A stretch of 48,578 nt of DNA from Gammaproteobacteria bacterium (lineage in GTDB: Bacteria > Pseudomonadota > Gammaproteobacteria > SZUA-229): assembly GCA_022340645.1 (NCBI GenBank), contig JAJDNP010000148.1, positions 1 through 48,578 on the forward strand, written 5' to 3'. The position numbers and the translations under genes were made by a program. A model generated the notes under the pieces. The model was not told the origin of the DNA. It saw only the letters and a list, made by a program, of their open reading frames with translations, and did no database searches. Each line of letters begins with the position of its first letter. The stretch's first letter is position 1. Below, in pieces: positions 1 through 9,048 of the stretch.

Positions 1-542
1 CAACTACGAATAGAAATATATATCAATGTGTGACAGAAGGGCAATTTCGCGAAGACCTGTTTTATCGCCTTAATGTTTTCCCGCTGCATATTTCACCTTT
101 ACGTGAACGAGTTGAGGATATCTTGCCATTAGCCAATAAACTATTGAACAGGTATTCAAATGCCGGTGAGACTGTATATTTTTCTGAAACGGCAAAAAGA
201 TTATTAAAAACACATTTCTGGCCAGGTAATGTGCGCGAGCTGGATAATGTTGTGCAACGTGCATTGATCCTGAGAGCAGGAAACACCATTGAAGACAAAG
301 ATATTCATCTTGAGGATAAAGTAAGCAATCTGCAGCCTGTTATGAACCAAACTGATCAGCTCAGAGAAAACGAATCTGGCTTAAGCAGTGATTTAAGGGC
401 GCACGAGCATGATCTGATTATTTCTGCCTTACAGGCAAAGACCAGTCGCAAGGAGGTGGCAAAAAGGCTGGGTATTAGTTCAAGGACACTGCGTTATAAA
501 CTGGCAAAAATGCGAGATGCCGGGGTGGCTATACCAGCTTAA
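1..542 (+). CDS. flrC: FlrC/FleR-type sigma-54 response regulator, C-terminal part (5' end outside window)
   Basis: The reading frame is open to the left edge (first whole codon at 3), so the N-terminus lies outside the window. What remains is the end of the AAA+ sigma-54 activator domain (GQFREDLFYRLNVFPL, then the WPGNVRELDN sensor II region) and a C-terminal Fis-type helix-turn-helix (RKEVAKRLGISSRTLRYKL). The family activates sigma-54-dependent hook-basal-body promoters after phosphorylation by FlrB/FleS, whose gene would be expected to the left. Its position directly before fliE matches the fleR-fliE order of Pseudomonas. The flagellar assignment is by context and HTH similarity; the receiver domain is not visible. 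An apparent GTG start at 30 is only an internal codon. Confidence 0.85.
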   Translation, partial: TTNRNIYQCVTEGQFREDLFYRLNVFPLHISPLRERVEDILPLANKLLNRYSNAGETVYFSETAKRLLKTHFWPGNVRELDNVVQRALILRAGNTIEDKDIHLEDKVSNLQPVMNQTDQLRENESGLSSDLRAHEHDLIISALQAKTSRKEVAKRLGISSRTLRYKLAKMRDAGVAIPA

Positions 543-595
543 GGTTTTTGAATTACACAGAATAAATAGATTTTGACATGGCTGCCGATATAGAT

Positions 596-614
596 ATTGA
601 GGAGTTCCCTCAAT
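596..614. promoter_or_regulatory. Perfect 7-bp inverted repeat upstream of fliE
   Basis: ATTGAGG and CCTCAAT are separated by AGTTC, about 60 bp before the fliE ATG. There is no T-run, so it is not a classic terminator. It could be an operator or a small 5' leader hairpin. I find no convincing sigma-54 or sigma-28 promoter between flrC and fliE, so this is the only structured element there. Confidence 0.35.
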
Positions 615-675
615 TACATCAAATGTACGGTGATAATGTTCGATGCCGTATAACAATAGATATCAGGAGATAACA

Positions 676-999
676 ATGAGTGGTTTAGAAATTAACGAGT
701 TACTACAGCAGATGCGCAGTATGGCATCAATGGCAGAAAATAAAATGCCGGCTGAAGCAGGTGCTGCTGCATCAGGCACTGATTTTGCGCAGTTGTTAAA
801 AGAATCTGTTGACAAGGTTAATCAGACGCAACAGACAGCTACGGAGCTGGCGACATCATTTGAGTTAGGTGATCCTTCGGTAAATTTAAGTGAAGTCATG
901 GTTGCATTACAAAAAGCCAGTGTTTCTTTTCAGGCTATGACGCAAGTAAGAAATAATCTGGTTTCTGCATACAAAGAAGTGATGAACATGCAGGTTTAA
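676..999 (+). CDS. fliE: FliE, MS-ring/rod junction protein
   Basis: The protein has 107 aa, the usual FliE length. FliE joins the FliF MS-ring to the proximal rod and is exported early by the flagellar type III system. The C-terminal half (VNLSEVMVALQKASVSFQ, then VRNNLVSAYKEVMNMQV) is the typical FliE signature. The ATG at 676 is chosen because it follows an AGGAG ribosome site (TCAGGAGATAACAATG) and gives the expected MSGLEIN start; an in-frame ATG at 643 would add 11 atypical residues and lacks such a site. It opens the fliEFGHIJ block. Confidence 0.95.
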   Translation: MSGLEINELLQQMRSMASMAENKMPAEAGAAASGTDFAQLLKESVDKVNQTQQTATELATSFELGDPSVNLSEVMVALQKASVSFQAMTQVRNNLVSAYKEVMNMQV

Positions 1000-1069
1000 T
1001 ATTCATTATTTTTTTACCGGCAACAAATCAGCATAATAAACAGTAATAATTATTTTTATAGGTAAGTAA

Positions 1070-2689
1070 ATGGCACTGGTAACAGCAGAAAATGTAGTAA
1101 TGAGAGCACAGGGTTTTAATTCTTTGCCTGCCTTACGTCAGCTGGGTTTAATGATCGGGCTGGCCGTTAGTGTCGCATTGGGCGTTACTGTTGCATTGTG
1201 GTCCCAGGCGCCCAACTACAGCATGTTGTATGGCGATTTATCTACAAAAGATTTGTCTCTGGTGACGAAGTCACTCGATAGCGCAGGCATCGAGTATAAA
1301 ATTGAACCGGGTGGTGAAGGCATACTGGTTCCTGCAGAGAAATTACATGAAGCCAGAATGCAGCTTGCAGCAAACAACCTGTCGCCTGGAGGGGCAACTG
1401 GATTTGAATTACTGGACAAGAACCAGGGACTGGGCAGTAACAGCTTTATATTGAAAGCACAATACCAGCGGGCACTTGAAGGCGAACTGGCGCAATCTAT
1501 AAGCAAGCTCAATGTTGTTAGCAGTGCACGTGTTCACCTGGCTATTCCCAAACAATCAGCTTTTGCTCGAAAAACAAATAAGCCGGCCGCATCGGTGGTG
1601 CTTAAGCTTGTGCCTGGATGGGTAATAGATGAGGCACAAACTGCAGCTATCGTTAATATCGTAGCTTCAAGTGTCCCCGGTATGGAAGCAGAGCAGGTTA
1701 CAGTGGTCGATGACAAAGGCAGGTTGCTCAGTAATAAAGCTGGTCGTGCAGATATGTTATTGAGTAGTACACAGTTTGATTACACGCGAAAACTGGAAGA
1801 ACGCTATGTTAAACGAATAGTCGATATTATAAGCCCAATCACTGGAGATAATGGTGTCAGGGCACAGGTAGTGGCTGATATTGATTTTACTTCACTCGAA
1901 GAAACCAAGGAAAGTTATAAGCCTGAACAGGGCGTAATACGTAGTGAGCAGTTGTTTGAACAAAGTAGCATACAGCCGGCTGCATCCGGCATTCCGGGCG
2001 CATTAACTAACCAACCACCTGCTGGTGGCAGTGTCAATGCATCAGGGGCTGAAAATACAGCACTCAAACCATCAGGCAATAACTCATCTCGTGCTGTGCG
2101 TAACTATGAAGTTGATCGAACAATCAGTCATACACGCCAGTCACCGGCCGCACTGAAACGCATATCGGTAGCAGTGGTTGTTGACTATCGTTCAACCGTT
2201 AACAAAAAAGGGAAGGTTACACGTGAGCCATTAACCGAAGAGGAAATACAGCGTTTAACCGCATTGATCAAGGAAGCTGTCGGTTTGAATGAAGCGCGCG
2301 GTGACACCATTAATGTGGTTAATACACCATTCCAGCAACCTGAGGAAATTGCACCTTTGCCTGAGCCACCGATTTGGGAGCAGGCATGGGCGCTGACCCT
2401 GGGTAAACAGCTGCTAGGAGGATTAGTTGTCCTGTTAATTGCTTTTGGCATTCTGCGGCCGATGTTGAATAGTCTGGCGACGCAGGGTAAAAACGCTGCG
2501 GCCCGGCAGGCGGCTTTACCGCCTGGGATGCAGGTTGAACAGCTGCCGCACGGACAAGATCAATTAACGTTAAGCAACCAGCAGCCAGCGAATAGTGAGA
2601 AATTGATGAACCTCGCGAGTACGATGGTGAAAGAAGATCCCAGGCGTGTCGCACAGGTGCTAAATTCATGGGTAGAAAAAGATGAGTGA
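1070..2689 (+). CDS. fliF: FliF, MS-ring protein
   Basis: The protein has 539 aa. FliF forms the inner-membrane MS-ring that houses the export gate and carries the rotor. There is one N-terminal membrane segment (about residues 24-45) and a second near 443-465. Between them lie the YscJ/FliF ring-building domain and a low-complexity Ser/Ala/Gly stretch (about 300-345). The cytoplasmic tail ends with EDPRRVAQVLNSWVEKDE, the FliG-binding end. Its last 8 nt overlap the fliG start, so the two are translationally coupled. Nothing is unusual. Confidence 0.97.
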   Translation: MALVTAENVVMRAQGFNSLPALRQLGLMIGLAVSVALGVTVALWSQAPNYSMLYGDLSTKDLSLVTKSLDSAGIEYKIEPGGEGILVPAEKLHEARMQLAANNLSPGGATGFELLDKNQGLGSNSFILKAQYQRALEGELAQSISKLNVVSSARVHLAIPKQSAFARKTNKPAASVVLKLVPGWVIDEAQTAAIVNIVASSVPGMEAEQVTVVDDKGRLLSNKAGRADMLLSSTQFDYTRKLEERYVKRIVDIISPITGDNGVRAQVVADIDFTSLEETKESYKPEQGVIRSEQLFEQSSIQPAASGIPGALTNQPPAGGSVNASGAENTALKPSGNNSSRAVRNYEVDRTISHTRQSPAALKRISVAVVVDYRSTVNKKGKVTREPLTEEEIQRLTALIKEAVGLNEARGDTINVVNTPFQQPEEIAPLPEPPIWEQAWALTLGKQLLGGLVVLLIAFGILRPMLNSLATQGKNAAARQAALPPGMQVEQLPHGQDQLTLSNQQPANSEKLMNLASTMVKEDPRRVAQVLNSWVEKDE

Positions 2690-3692
2690 TGCGGCTGATA
2701 AAATATCCGGTTCAGAACGAGCCGCGATATTTATGATGAGTCTTGGCGAGCAAAAAGCAGCAGAAGTCCTGAAACATATGGATCCAAAAGAAGTGCAAAA
2801 AATTGGCACTGTAATGGCAAAACTCAATAATGTATCTAAGGAAAAAGTCGAATCCGTTCTAAATTACTTTGTAGAAACAGCCAGTAATCAATCGGCTATC
2901 GGTGTTGATTCGGATGAGTATATAAGAAACATGCTGACCAGTGCGCTTGGTGAAGAAAAAGCGGGCGGAGTTATTGACCGTATTCTTTTAGGGAAAAACG
3001 CTAAAGGACTCGATTCTTTGAAATGGATGAACCCGGGTGCTGTGGCGAGTGTCGTTAAAAATGAGCATCCACAGATTATTGCAATTGTACTTTCTCATCT
3101 TGAAAGTGATCATGCAGCAGAAGTTCTGTTGCGCCTGCCAGAGCAGGCGAGAACAGATGTTTTAATGCGCATTGCAAAGCTGGATGCGGTGCCGCCTGTA
3201 GCGCTAATGGAATTAAATCAGGTACTGGAAAAACAATTTGCCGGTAATACATCTGTGCAGAGCTCCAGAGTGGGAGGAACTAAAACTGCTGCTGGCATTT
3301 TGAATTTTATCGATGGCACAACAGAGGCTGCGATTACTGAAGCGATTGCAGAACACGATGCTGAACTTGCACACGAGATCCAGGGCCAGATGTTTGTGTT
3401 TGATAATCTGCTTGACGTTGATGATCGTGGTATGCAGACGATATTACGTGAGGTTCAGTCAGAACAGTTGATTATCGCGTTAAAAGGTGCAGATAGTACA
3501 ATACAGGAAAAAATATTTTCCAATATGTCATCACGTGCTGCCGAGATGATGCGGGAAGATCTCGAAGCAAAAGGGCCTGTGCGAGTGAAAGACGTGGAAG
3601 AGGCGCAGAAAGAAATATTGAATATTGCTAAACGTCTTGCAGACTCTGGTCAAATATCTTTAGGCGGTAAGGGAGATGACGAATATGTCTAG
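2682..3692 (+). CDS. fliG: FliG, rotor switch protein
   Basis: The protein has 336 aa, normal length. FliG is the rotor protein that binds FliF and FliM and receives torque from the stator. The N-terminal FliF-binding domain (SGSERAAIFMMSLGE), the EHPQ motif of the middle domain (VVKNEHPQIIAIVLSHL), and the charged C-terminal domain (FVFDNLLDVDDRGMQTILRE) are all present. It starts inside the end of fliF and overlaps the start of fliH by 8 nt. The stators (MotAB/PomAB) are not in this window. Confidence 0.97.
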   Translation: MSDAADKISGSERAAIFMMSLGEQKAAEVLKHMDPKEVQKIGTVMAKLNNVSKEKVESVLNYFVETASNQSAIGVDSDEYIRNMLTSALGEEKAGGVIDRILLGKNAKGLDSLKWMNPGAVASVVKNEHPQIIAIVLSHLESDHAAEVLLRLPEQARTDVLMRIAKLDAVPPVALMELNQVLEKQFAGNTSVQSSRVGGTKTAAGILNFIDGTTEAAITEAIAEHDAELAHEIQGQMFVFDNLLDVDDRGMQTILREVQSEQLIIALKGADSTIQEKIFSNMSSRAAEMMREDLEAKGPVRVKDVEEAQKEILNIAKRLADSGQISLGGKGDDEYV

Positions 3693-4338
3693 AATAATAA
3701 ACGGCGAAACATCTGAGCATTGCAAACTCTGGCAAGCACCAAAGCTGCAGAGCGCCAGCAGTAATGGCAATAATCGCGATTATAAATCAAGCGGCAGTGG
3801 AAGCATTACCCACAGCGAACATCAGGAATTACTACATAACCAGGCTTATGAAAAAGGCTATGAAAAAGGTTATATGGAGGGCCTGGCACAGGGGCAATAT
3901 GAAATCAAACAGCAGGTTGGTAATTTACAGTCATTGATGGCTGCATTAGTCGTTCCATTACCTGAGTTAGATGATCAGGTAGTTGATGAGATGGTTCAGT
4001 TGTGTATGGCAATGGTTAAACAGATGGTCAGGCGTGAATTAAAAATCTCACCCGGTGAAGTAGTTGCGGTGGTAAGGGAGGCATTGAGTATATTGCCGGT
4101 TGCTGCAACTGAAGTCACTCTTGAGTTACATCCGGATGATGCAAAGTTGATTCGGGAGGCTTTAACGCAACCTGAAAATGAATCAGGCTGGAGAATTAAT
4201 GAAGACCCGCTATTGACACGTGGCGGCTGCCGTGTGCTGACTAGTAATTCTCGCATAGATGCAACGGTGGAAAAACGAATTAATTCTGTGATTGCCCAAG
4301 TAATGGGCAGCGAGCGTAAAGTGGATTCTGCAAGATGA
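3685..4338 (+). CDS. fliH: FliH, export ATPase regulator
   Basis: The protein has 217 aa. FliH binds the FliI ATPase, inhibits it and docks it to the C-ring and export gate. The central GYEKGYMEGLAQGQYE stretch carries the GxxxG-type repeats typical of FliH, followed by the conserved FliH/YscL C-terminal domain. ATG 3685 is preferred over the in-frame ATG at 3676 because AAGGGAG ends about 9 nt before it. The gene overlaps both fliG and fliI (ATGA overlap), as expected in a coupled operon. Confidence 0.9.
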   Translation: MSRIINGETSEHCKLWQAPKLQSASSNGNNRDYKSSGSGSITHSEHQELLHNQAYEKGYEKGYMEGLAQGQYEIKQQVGNLQSLMAALVVPLPELDDQVVDEMVQLCMAMVKQMVRRELKISPGEVVAVVREALSILPVAATEVTLELHPDDAKLIREALTQPENESGWRINEDPLLTRGGCRVLTSNSRIDATVEKRINSVIAQVMGSERKVDSAR

Positions 4339-5699
4339 TATCTACCGTAAAGCCTGAGTACAGCCGAAGTCCGGTCTGGTGTGAGCTTTTGCAAAAATAT
4401 AAGAATCGTGCTCAACAGGATGTGCCACTCATTGTCGAAGGCAAACTAAATAGAATGGTTGGTTTAACACTTGAAACCGTTGGCTGCCAGGCGGCGGTTG
4501 GTGCGCGTTGCCTGGTGTCGTCAACGGAAGGTGATGTCGAAGCAGAGGTGGTTGGTTTTTCGGGTGATCGTCTTTATCTTATGCCAATAGGTGATATCAA
4601 AGGGATTGTGCCTAACGCCAGTGTCATTCCGGGAAAAGGAATGTACAAGGCTCGAGTTGGGGATAATTTACTGGGCAGGGTAATCGATGCTGCCGGGGCA
4701 CCTCTTGATGGTAAAGGCCCAATAGAATGTGATGAATATTTGCCACTGGCAGGGAAGCCTGGTAATCCACTGGCACGCTGGTCAATACACGAATCACTGG
4801 ATGTTGGCGTTGCTGCAATTAATGCTTTAGTGACAGTTGGACGTGGCCAGCGATTAGGACTATTTGCAGGCAGCGGTGTTGGTAAAAGTGTCCTGCTTGG
4901 CATGATGACGCGTTACACGGAAGCCGATGTTGTTGTCGTCGGCTTAATCGGTGAGCGTGGTAGAGAAGTTAAAGATTTTGTTGATAATATTCTTGGTGAG
5001 CAGGGCCTGGAGCGTTCCGTTGTTGTTGCCAGTCCGGCAGATAGCACACCTTTAATGAGAATGCATGGTGCCCTGCTGGCAACCACGGTAGCTGAGTATT
5101 TTCGTGATAAGGGATTAAACGTTTTATTATTAATGGATTCACTGACACGTTTCGCCCAGGCGCAGCGTGAAATTGCTCTTGCTATTGGAGAACCGCCTGC
5201 AACAAAAGGTTACCCGCCATCTGTATTTGCAAAGCTGCCACAACTGGTAGAAAGGGCTGGTAATAACGGAGAAAAAGGTGGCTCAATAACTGCTTTTTAT
5301 ACCGTGCTTGCTGAGGGAGATGATAGCAATGACCCTGTGGTGGATGCTGCGCGCGCGGTGCTGGATGGTCATATAATGCTGTCCAGAGCAATTGCCGAAG
5401 AAGGTCATTTCCCGGCAATCGACATTGAATCTTCAGTAAGCCGCGTGATGAATGATGTTGTTTCAGAGGAACACAGGCAGGCAGCAAAACGCTTCAGAAA
5501 GCTGTATTCAACATTTCAGAAAAATCATGACCTTATCAGTGTCGGCGCCTACCACTACGGCAGTGATAGTAATATTGATGAGGCAATAAATTACAATGAA
5601 TCACTAAAGCAGTTTTTACAGCAGGATATCAACGAAGCGTTTAACTATAAAGACAGTGTTAATGGGCTTTTCCAGTTGTTTCGTAACGAGTTAGTATAG
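4335..5699 (+). CDS. fliI: FliI, flagellar export ATPase
   Basis: The protein has 454 aa, the usual size for this F1-beta-like ATPase, which drives unloading of export substrates at the flagellar gate. A Walker A motif (GSGVGKS) sits at about 179-185 and Walker B (LLLMDSLTRFAQAQRE) near 260. The VIGERGREVKDF segment and the C-terminal catalytic signature (GYPPSVFAKLPQLVER) are intact. It shares an ATGA overlap with fliH and lies 12 nt upstream of fliJ. Confidence 0.97.
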   Translation: MISTVKPEYSRSPVWCELLQKYKNRAQQDVPLIVEGKLNRMVGLTLETVGCQAAVGARCLVSSTEGDVEAEVVGFSGDRLYLMPIGDIKGIVPNASVIPGKGMYKARVGDNLLGRVIDAAGAPLDGKGPIECDEYLPLAGKPGNPLARWSIHESLDVGVAAINALVTVGRGQRLGLFAGSGVGKSVLLGMMTRYTEADVVVVGLIGERGREVKDFVDNILGEQGLERSVVVASPADSTPLMRMHGALLATTVAEYFRDKGLNVLLLMDSLTRFAQAQREIALAIGEPPATKGYPPSVFAKLPQLVERAGNNGEKGGSITAFYTVLAEGDDSNDPVVDAARAVLDGHIMLSRAIAEEGHFPAIDIESSVSRVMNDVVSEEHRQAAKRFRKLYSTFQKNHDLISVGAYHYGSDSNIDEAINYNESLKQFLQQDINEAFNYKDSVNGLFQLFRNELV

Positions 5700-5711
5700 G
5701 TCAGCAGTATT

Positions 5712-6149
5712 ATGAACAGATCAACAAAATTACAGCCCGTTGTAAAAATAAGTAAACAGCAGGAAAAAAATGCAGCGCGTTTACATGCTGACATGCTACG
5801 CCAGGCGGAGCAGCAGCGGAAACAGCTTGATGAGTTAATTATGTATCGGAATCAATATTTAAAAGCTTTCCAGTCAGCAGCTGAATCCGGTATATCTGCA
5901 GTTCAAATGCAGGATTACAGGCTTTTTATTAATCGCCTTGATGTTGCTATCGAACAGCAGCAACAATCTGTTGCACATAGCCAGAATAAATGTGATATTA
6001 GCCAGCAAGAATTGATAGATAAACGCAGCAGAAGTAAAATGATTGATAAAATAGTTGAAAACAGACAGCAACAGGAAAATCATATATTAGAAAAACGTGA
6101 GCAGAGAGAGTTAGAAGATCTGCTGCATAAAAATATTACTAAACGATAA
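5712..6149 (+). CDS. fliJ: FliJ, export chaperone-escort/ATPase stalk
   Basis: The protein has 145 aa, a small, highly charged, almost wholly helical coiled coil rich in Gln, Lys and Arg. This is what is expected of FliJ, which inserts as a stalk into the FliI hexamer and recycles export chaperones. Sequence conservation in this family is low. The call rests on the coiled-coil character, the size, and the place directly after fliI. It is the last gene of the fliE-J block; a c-di-GMP gene follows after 137 bp. Confidence 0.88.
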   Translation: MNRSTKLQPVVKISKQQEKNAARLHADMLRQAEQQRKQLDELIMYRNQYLKAFQSAAESGISAVQMQDYRLFINRLDVAIEQQQQSVAHSQNKCDISQQELIDKRSRSKMIDKIVENRQQQENHILEKREQRELEDLLHKNITKR

Positions 6150-6286
6150 TCACAGATACTAATAACTGAACAGGCAGATAAGGATGTCGATGAATCTTTG
6201 CTGCTTTCGGACTAAGTGAAAAGATAGTTTTAGCGCAGGATAATTCAGCCTGGATAAATTAAATTCAGGTATCTGGAGACTAAAAC

Positions 6287-7330
6287 ATGGCTTATAGTTA
6301 CAGTACAAAAATTAAAAACACAGCCAATCTGTTCAGAAAGGCAGTTCCCAAAATGAGCAAGCTCAATATTCCTCTTACTCCGGAGAACTACCATACATGG
6401 TATGAATACACTCATGGGGGTAATAAGGAATTAAATAAAACCATTGATGAGCTATTGAATAAGGGAACAAAATTCACCAGCAAAGTTAACAGGGAGCTAT
6501 ACAACAGGCATATCTACCAGGCACCTGAAGAGGGGATGAAGTCATTTCAGCAGGAAGTGAAAAAGCTGGTGGCCATCTTGCTGGATAAGATTAAAGGGAT
6601 GACGAATACAACTCAAGAATTTTCAGCATCACTTGAAAAATATAACGAGATATTACAGCAGAATCCGGATATTGACAGCATTGCCACATTGATTACAAAC
6701 CTGATTGATGATGTTGGTACAGTACTGGAGACTAATCAATCCATGGGATCTTTGCTGGAATCCATGAATGAAGAAGTAGATGTGCTGCGTAAAAATATGA
6801 AAATGCTTAATTTTAAAGCATACACTGACGAGCTTACCGAGATTCCTAATCGACGTGCCTTTTACAGGCAAATAGACGAGTTGTTTGATGCTTATCATGA
6901 TGAAGGTCGGATTTTCAGTCTGTTATTAGTCGATATTGATGAATTTAAGCAATTCAACGATAGGTACGGGCATGATATTGGCGATAGAGTATTAAAATAC
7001 GTTGCAACTGTAATGACAGGAGGGATCAAGGGTGATGACAAGCTGGCGCGTTATGGTGGAGAGGAGTTCGCGATTTTGTTGCCAAATACAGATTATGATG
7101 CCGCCATTTCTGTCGGCAATTACCTGCGTAAGAAAATATCGGGCAGCAAGCTTGTCGATAAATATAACAATGAGCTGATCAAAGAAATTGGTTACGTGAC
7201 CGTTTCGATCGGCGTGGCAGTTAGCGCCAGGGAAGATGATATTGATTCTATCGTTAAACGTGCCGACAATGCATTATATATTGCCAAGGAAAACGGCCGT
7301 AACCAGGTTATTGGCGAGCGTTATCTTTAA
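6287..7330 (+). CDS. Diguanylate cyclase (GGDEF), cytoplasmic
   Basis: The protein has 347 aa. The N-terminal ~165 residues are helical, probably coiled coil (EYTHGGNKELNKTIDELL), with no membrane segment or recognised sensor domain. The GGDEF domain follows (TDELTEIPNRRAF onward) with active-site GGEEF at 257-261 and the DIDEFKQFNDRYGHDIGD metal/GTP region. The inhibitory I-site position (normally RxxD, five residues before) reads KGDD, so product inhibition may be weak (inference). The start follows TCTGGAGACTAAAACATG. It sits between fliJ and fliK, convergent with an EAL-HDOD gene. Its targets are unknown; flagellar placement suggests local c-di-GMP control of motility. Confidence 0.9.
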   Translation: MAYSYSTKIKNTANLFRKAVPKMSKLNIPLTPENYHTWYEYTHGGNKELNKTIDELLNKGTKFTSKVNRELYNRHIYQAPEEGMKSFQQEVKKLVAILLDKIKGMTNTTQEFSASLEKYNEILQQNPDIDSIATLITNLIDDVGTVLETNQSMGSLLESMNEEVDVLRKNMKMLNFKAYTDELTEIPNRRAFYRQIDELFDAYHDEGRIFSLLLVDIDEFKQFNDRYGHDIGDRVLKYVATVMTGGIKGDDKLARYGGEEFAILLPNTDYDAAISVGNYLRKKISGSKLVDKYNNELIKEIGYVTVSIGVAVSAREDDIDSIVKRADNALYIAKENGRNQVIGERYL

Positions 7331-7508
7331 TCAGGCCGCAAGCACAGGTCCAGGTCCAGGAAAACAGGCCCGCAAGTGGAAATTCAAATACGCAGTATAA
7401 AGAATGAACCTGCTTTATGTTGAAACGATCTACAGTAGAAATGAAGCGAAGTGGCTTATCTCCAGGCTAAGACAGCAAAAATATCCTTGGCACCCAGGCA
7501 AGGCAAGG

Positions 7509-8777
7509 TTAATCGGCTACGCTTTGCAGAATGCTGTTGTTAGTTTTGTGTCCCGCCTTCAGGAAACTATCGAGCAACTGCTGAGGACTAATATCAAGAT
7601 CCAGACTGTTTATTCTTTCCCAGTCACCCTTTTCGTATGTAAGCGCACATTCCAGAATCTTACCTGCCGGACCATCGAAATACAGCAGGGCATCCTGAGT
7701 TTCACTGGATAAAGGCAGGGTTTTGAGTATCTCCTTCAACGGCATGCCAAGTAACATATCCAGCGTGGAGAGTAATCCAACATAGAAAAAGTGTTGTGGA
7801 TCATTTTTACCTAATTGCTCAGCTAGCTGCTCACACATGTAGGCACGATACATGGTTAATGTCATTAGATCATCAGGTTTGTTGCTCAGGTTCGACACAG
7901 CAACCAGCATGGTCCACTGTTTTAATTTCTTCAGGCCGACATAGGTGACGGCTTCATGGAGCGATTCCACTTTTCGTACCAGTGCGTAATGCGCTGAATT
8001 TATGTATCTGAGTATCTTGTAACATAAGGATACATCGCTTGAGATTGACTTGACTAATTTATCGACTTCAACCTCGGCATTATTTAAATCGGCAAGAAGA
8101 GAGAGTATGCTTAATTTATTAACCGGGATAGTGTTTTCCTTAATGACCTTGGGTTTGGCGAGAAAGTATCCCTGAAATAGATTAAAGCCGCAGTCACGCA
8201 AAAAATCATACTCTTCTTCTGATTCAATTTTTTCAGCGAGAAGTTTGACATTATACTTTTTCAGTTGAGCCACATGAGTCTTTATTTGTTCTCTGCTCAA
8301 CGCCGGAATTTCCACCTTGATATAATCAACCAGTGGCAGCACCCGCTCCCATTGGCTGGAGTAAACGAAATCATCCAGTGCAAGACTGAAGCCCTGGCCA
8401 ATAAGTTTTTGCAGACCATCGATCAGCTCATCATTGACAATAGTATCTTCAAGAATTTCAAGGACGACTTTTTTTGAAGGTAAGGTAAGGGCTATTTCAC
8501 CTGTCAGGAAATCTTTGCTTAGATTGATAAAAGCGGTTTTATCCCCGGTGGCTGCGGTAAAACCAAGTTCTGTGGTGAGATTGAGAATGACTGTACTTGT
8601 GGCCGCATTCTGGCTAGTAATGTTTGCCCTGTTCTCGTCCGAATCACGATATAACAGCTCGTAGGCAAAAATATTCATCTCCCTGTCAAAAATTGGCTGA
8701 CGTCCCAGGTAGACGGGTGAGTGAATATCATGCTCGGGCATGAATTCGTTGTTTATAGACTGACAGGAATTTTTCAT
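7509..8777 (-). CDS. EAL-HDOD protein (CdgJ/YuxH type)
   Basis: The protein has 422 aa. An N-terminal EAL-like domain (about 20-200) precedes a C-terminal HDOD domain (about 205-400). The EAL signature is changed to ELL (AYELLYRD, E at 40). LEILED, LALDDF and the AEKIES segment remain, but the usual Lys-Ile-Asp strand reads IKVEIP, so phosphodiesterase activity is uncertain. The family includes CdgJ of Vibrio cholerae, which affects motility. ATG 8777 is favoured because AAGG lies 6 nt upstream; in-frame ATGs at 8783 and 8798 have weaker sites. It runs against the surrounding fli genes and has a strong sigma-28 promoter 41 bp upstream, so it is probably a late-class motility gene. Confidence 0.88.
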   Translation of the reverse strand: MKNSCQSINNEFMPEHDIHSPVYLGRQPIFDREMNIFAYELLYRDSDENRANITSQNAATSTVILNLTTELGFTAATGDKTAFINLSKDFLTGEIALTLPSKKVVLEILEDTIVNDELIDGLQKLIGQGFSLALDDFVYSSQWERVLPLVDYIKVEIPALSREQIKTHVAQLKKYNVKLLAEKIESEEEYDFLRDCGFNLFQGYFLAKPKVIKENTIPVNKLSILSLLADLNNAEVEVDKLVKSISSDVSLCYKILRYINSAHYALVRKVESLHEAVTYVGLKKLKQWTMLVAVSNLSNKPDDLMTLTMYRAYMCEQLAEQLGKNDPQHFFYVGLLSTLDMLLGMPLKEILKTLPLSSETQDALLYFDGPAGKILECALTYEKGDWERINSLDLDISPQQLLDSFLKAGHKTNNSILQSVAD

Positions 8778-8817
8778 TGTCATCCTTCGGCTTAACATCC
8801 ATCAATAGTTAAAAATA

Positions 8818-8844
8818 TAATCGGCAGTTCACAGTGAAAGTTTA
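8818..8844 (-). promoter_or_regulatory. Sigma-28 (FliA) promoter for the EAL-HDOD gene
   Basis: Read on the minus strand it is TAAA, 15 bases, then GCCGATTA. That is 7 of 8 matches to the GCCGATAA -10 box with exact spacing. It ends 40 bp before the chosen ATG at 8777. Confidence 0.8.
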
Positions 8845-8992
8845 GTGAGAACTCATGCTATTTTGTAAAGAAGAGTAAATTGTACGTGATAAGATGAGAA
8901 TCGGGCTGAACCCAGCTGTGTTATCTATATTTAGCAGAGATGGACAAGCGGTAAGCATTTGTTCATGTCGTTATTTATGCATATATTAAAAT

Positions 8993-9008
8993 TGGCACAC
9001 ACTTTGCT
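8993..9008 (+). promoter_or_regulatory. Sigma-54 promoter for fliK
   Basis: TGGCAC, 5 bases, TTGCT: a full -24/-12 match with correct spacing, 41 bp before the fliK ATG. The 271-bp gap between the divergent EAL-HDOD and fliK genes holds this and the minus-strand sigma-28 promoter, and nothing else I can support. Confidence 0.9.
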
Positions 9009-9048
9009 TTGTTTATTTCATTAGTCGTAAAGACATGATGAGAGAGAC

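Noticed and set aside
569-590. Possible sigma-54 site (TGGCTG) before fliE
   Set aside because: The -12 half is absent at the right distance.
7346-7362. Tandem CAGGTC-like repeat after the GGDEF gene
   Set aside because: Only about two and a half short copies; too small to call a repeat element or terminator.
7404-7712. 102-aa plus-strand ORF before the EAL-HDOD stop
   Set aside because: Most of it lies antisense to the EAL-HDOD coding sequence, and it has no ribosome site or recognisable domain.
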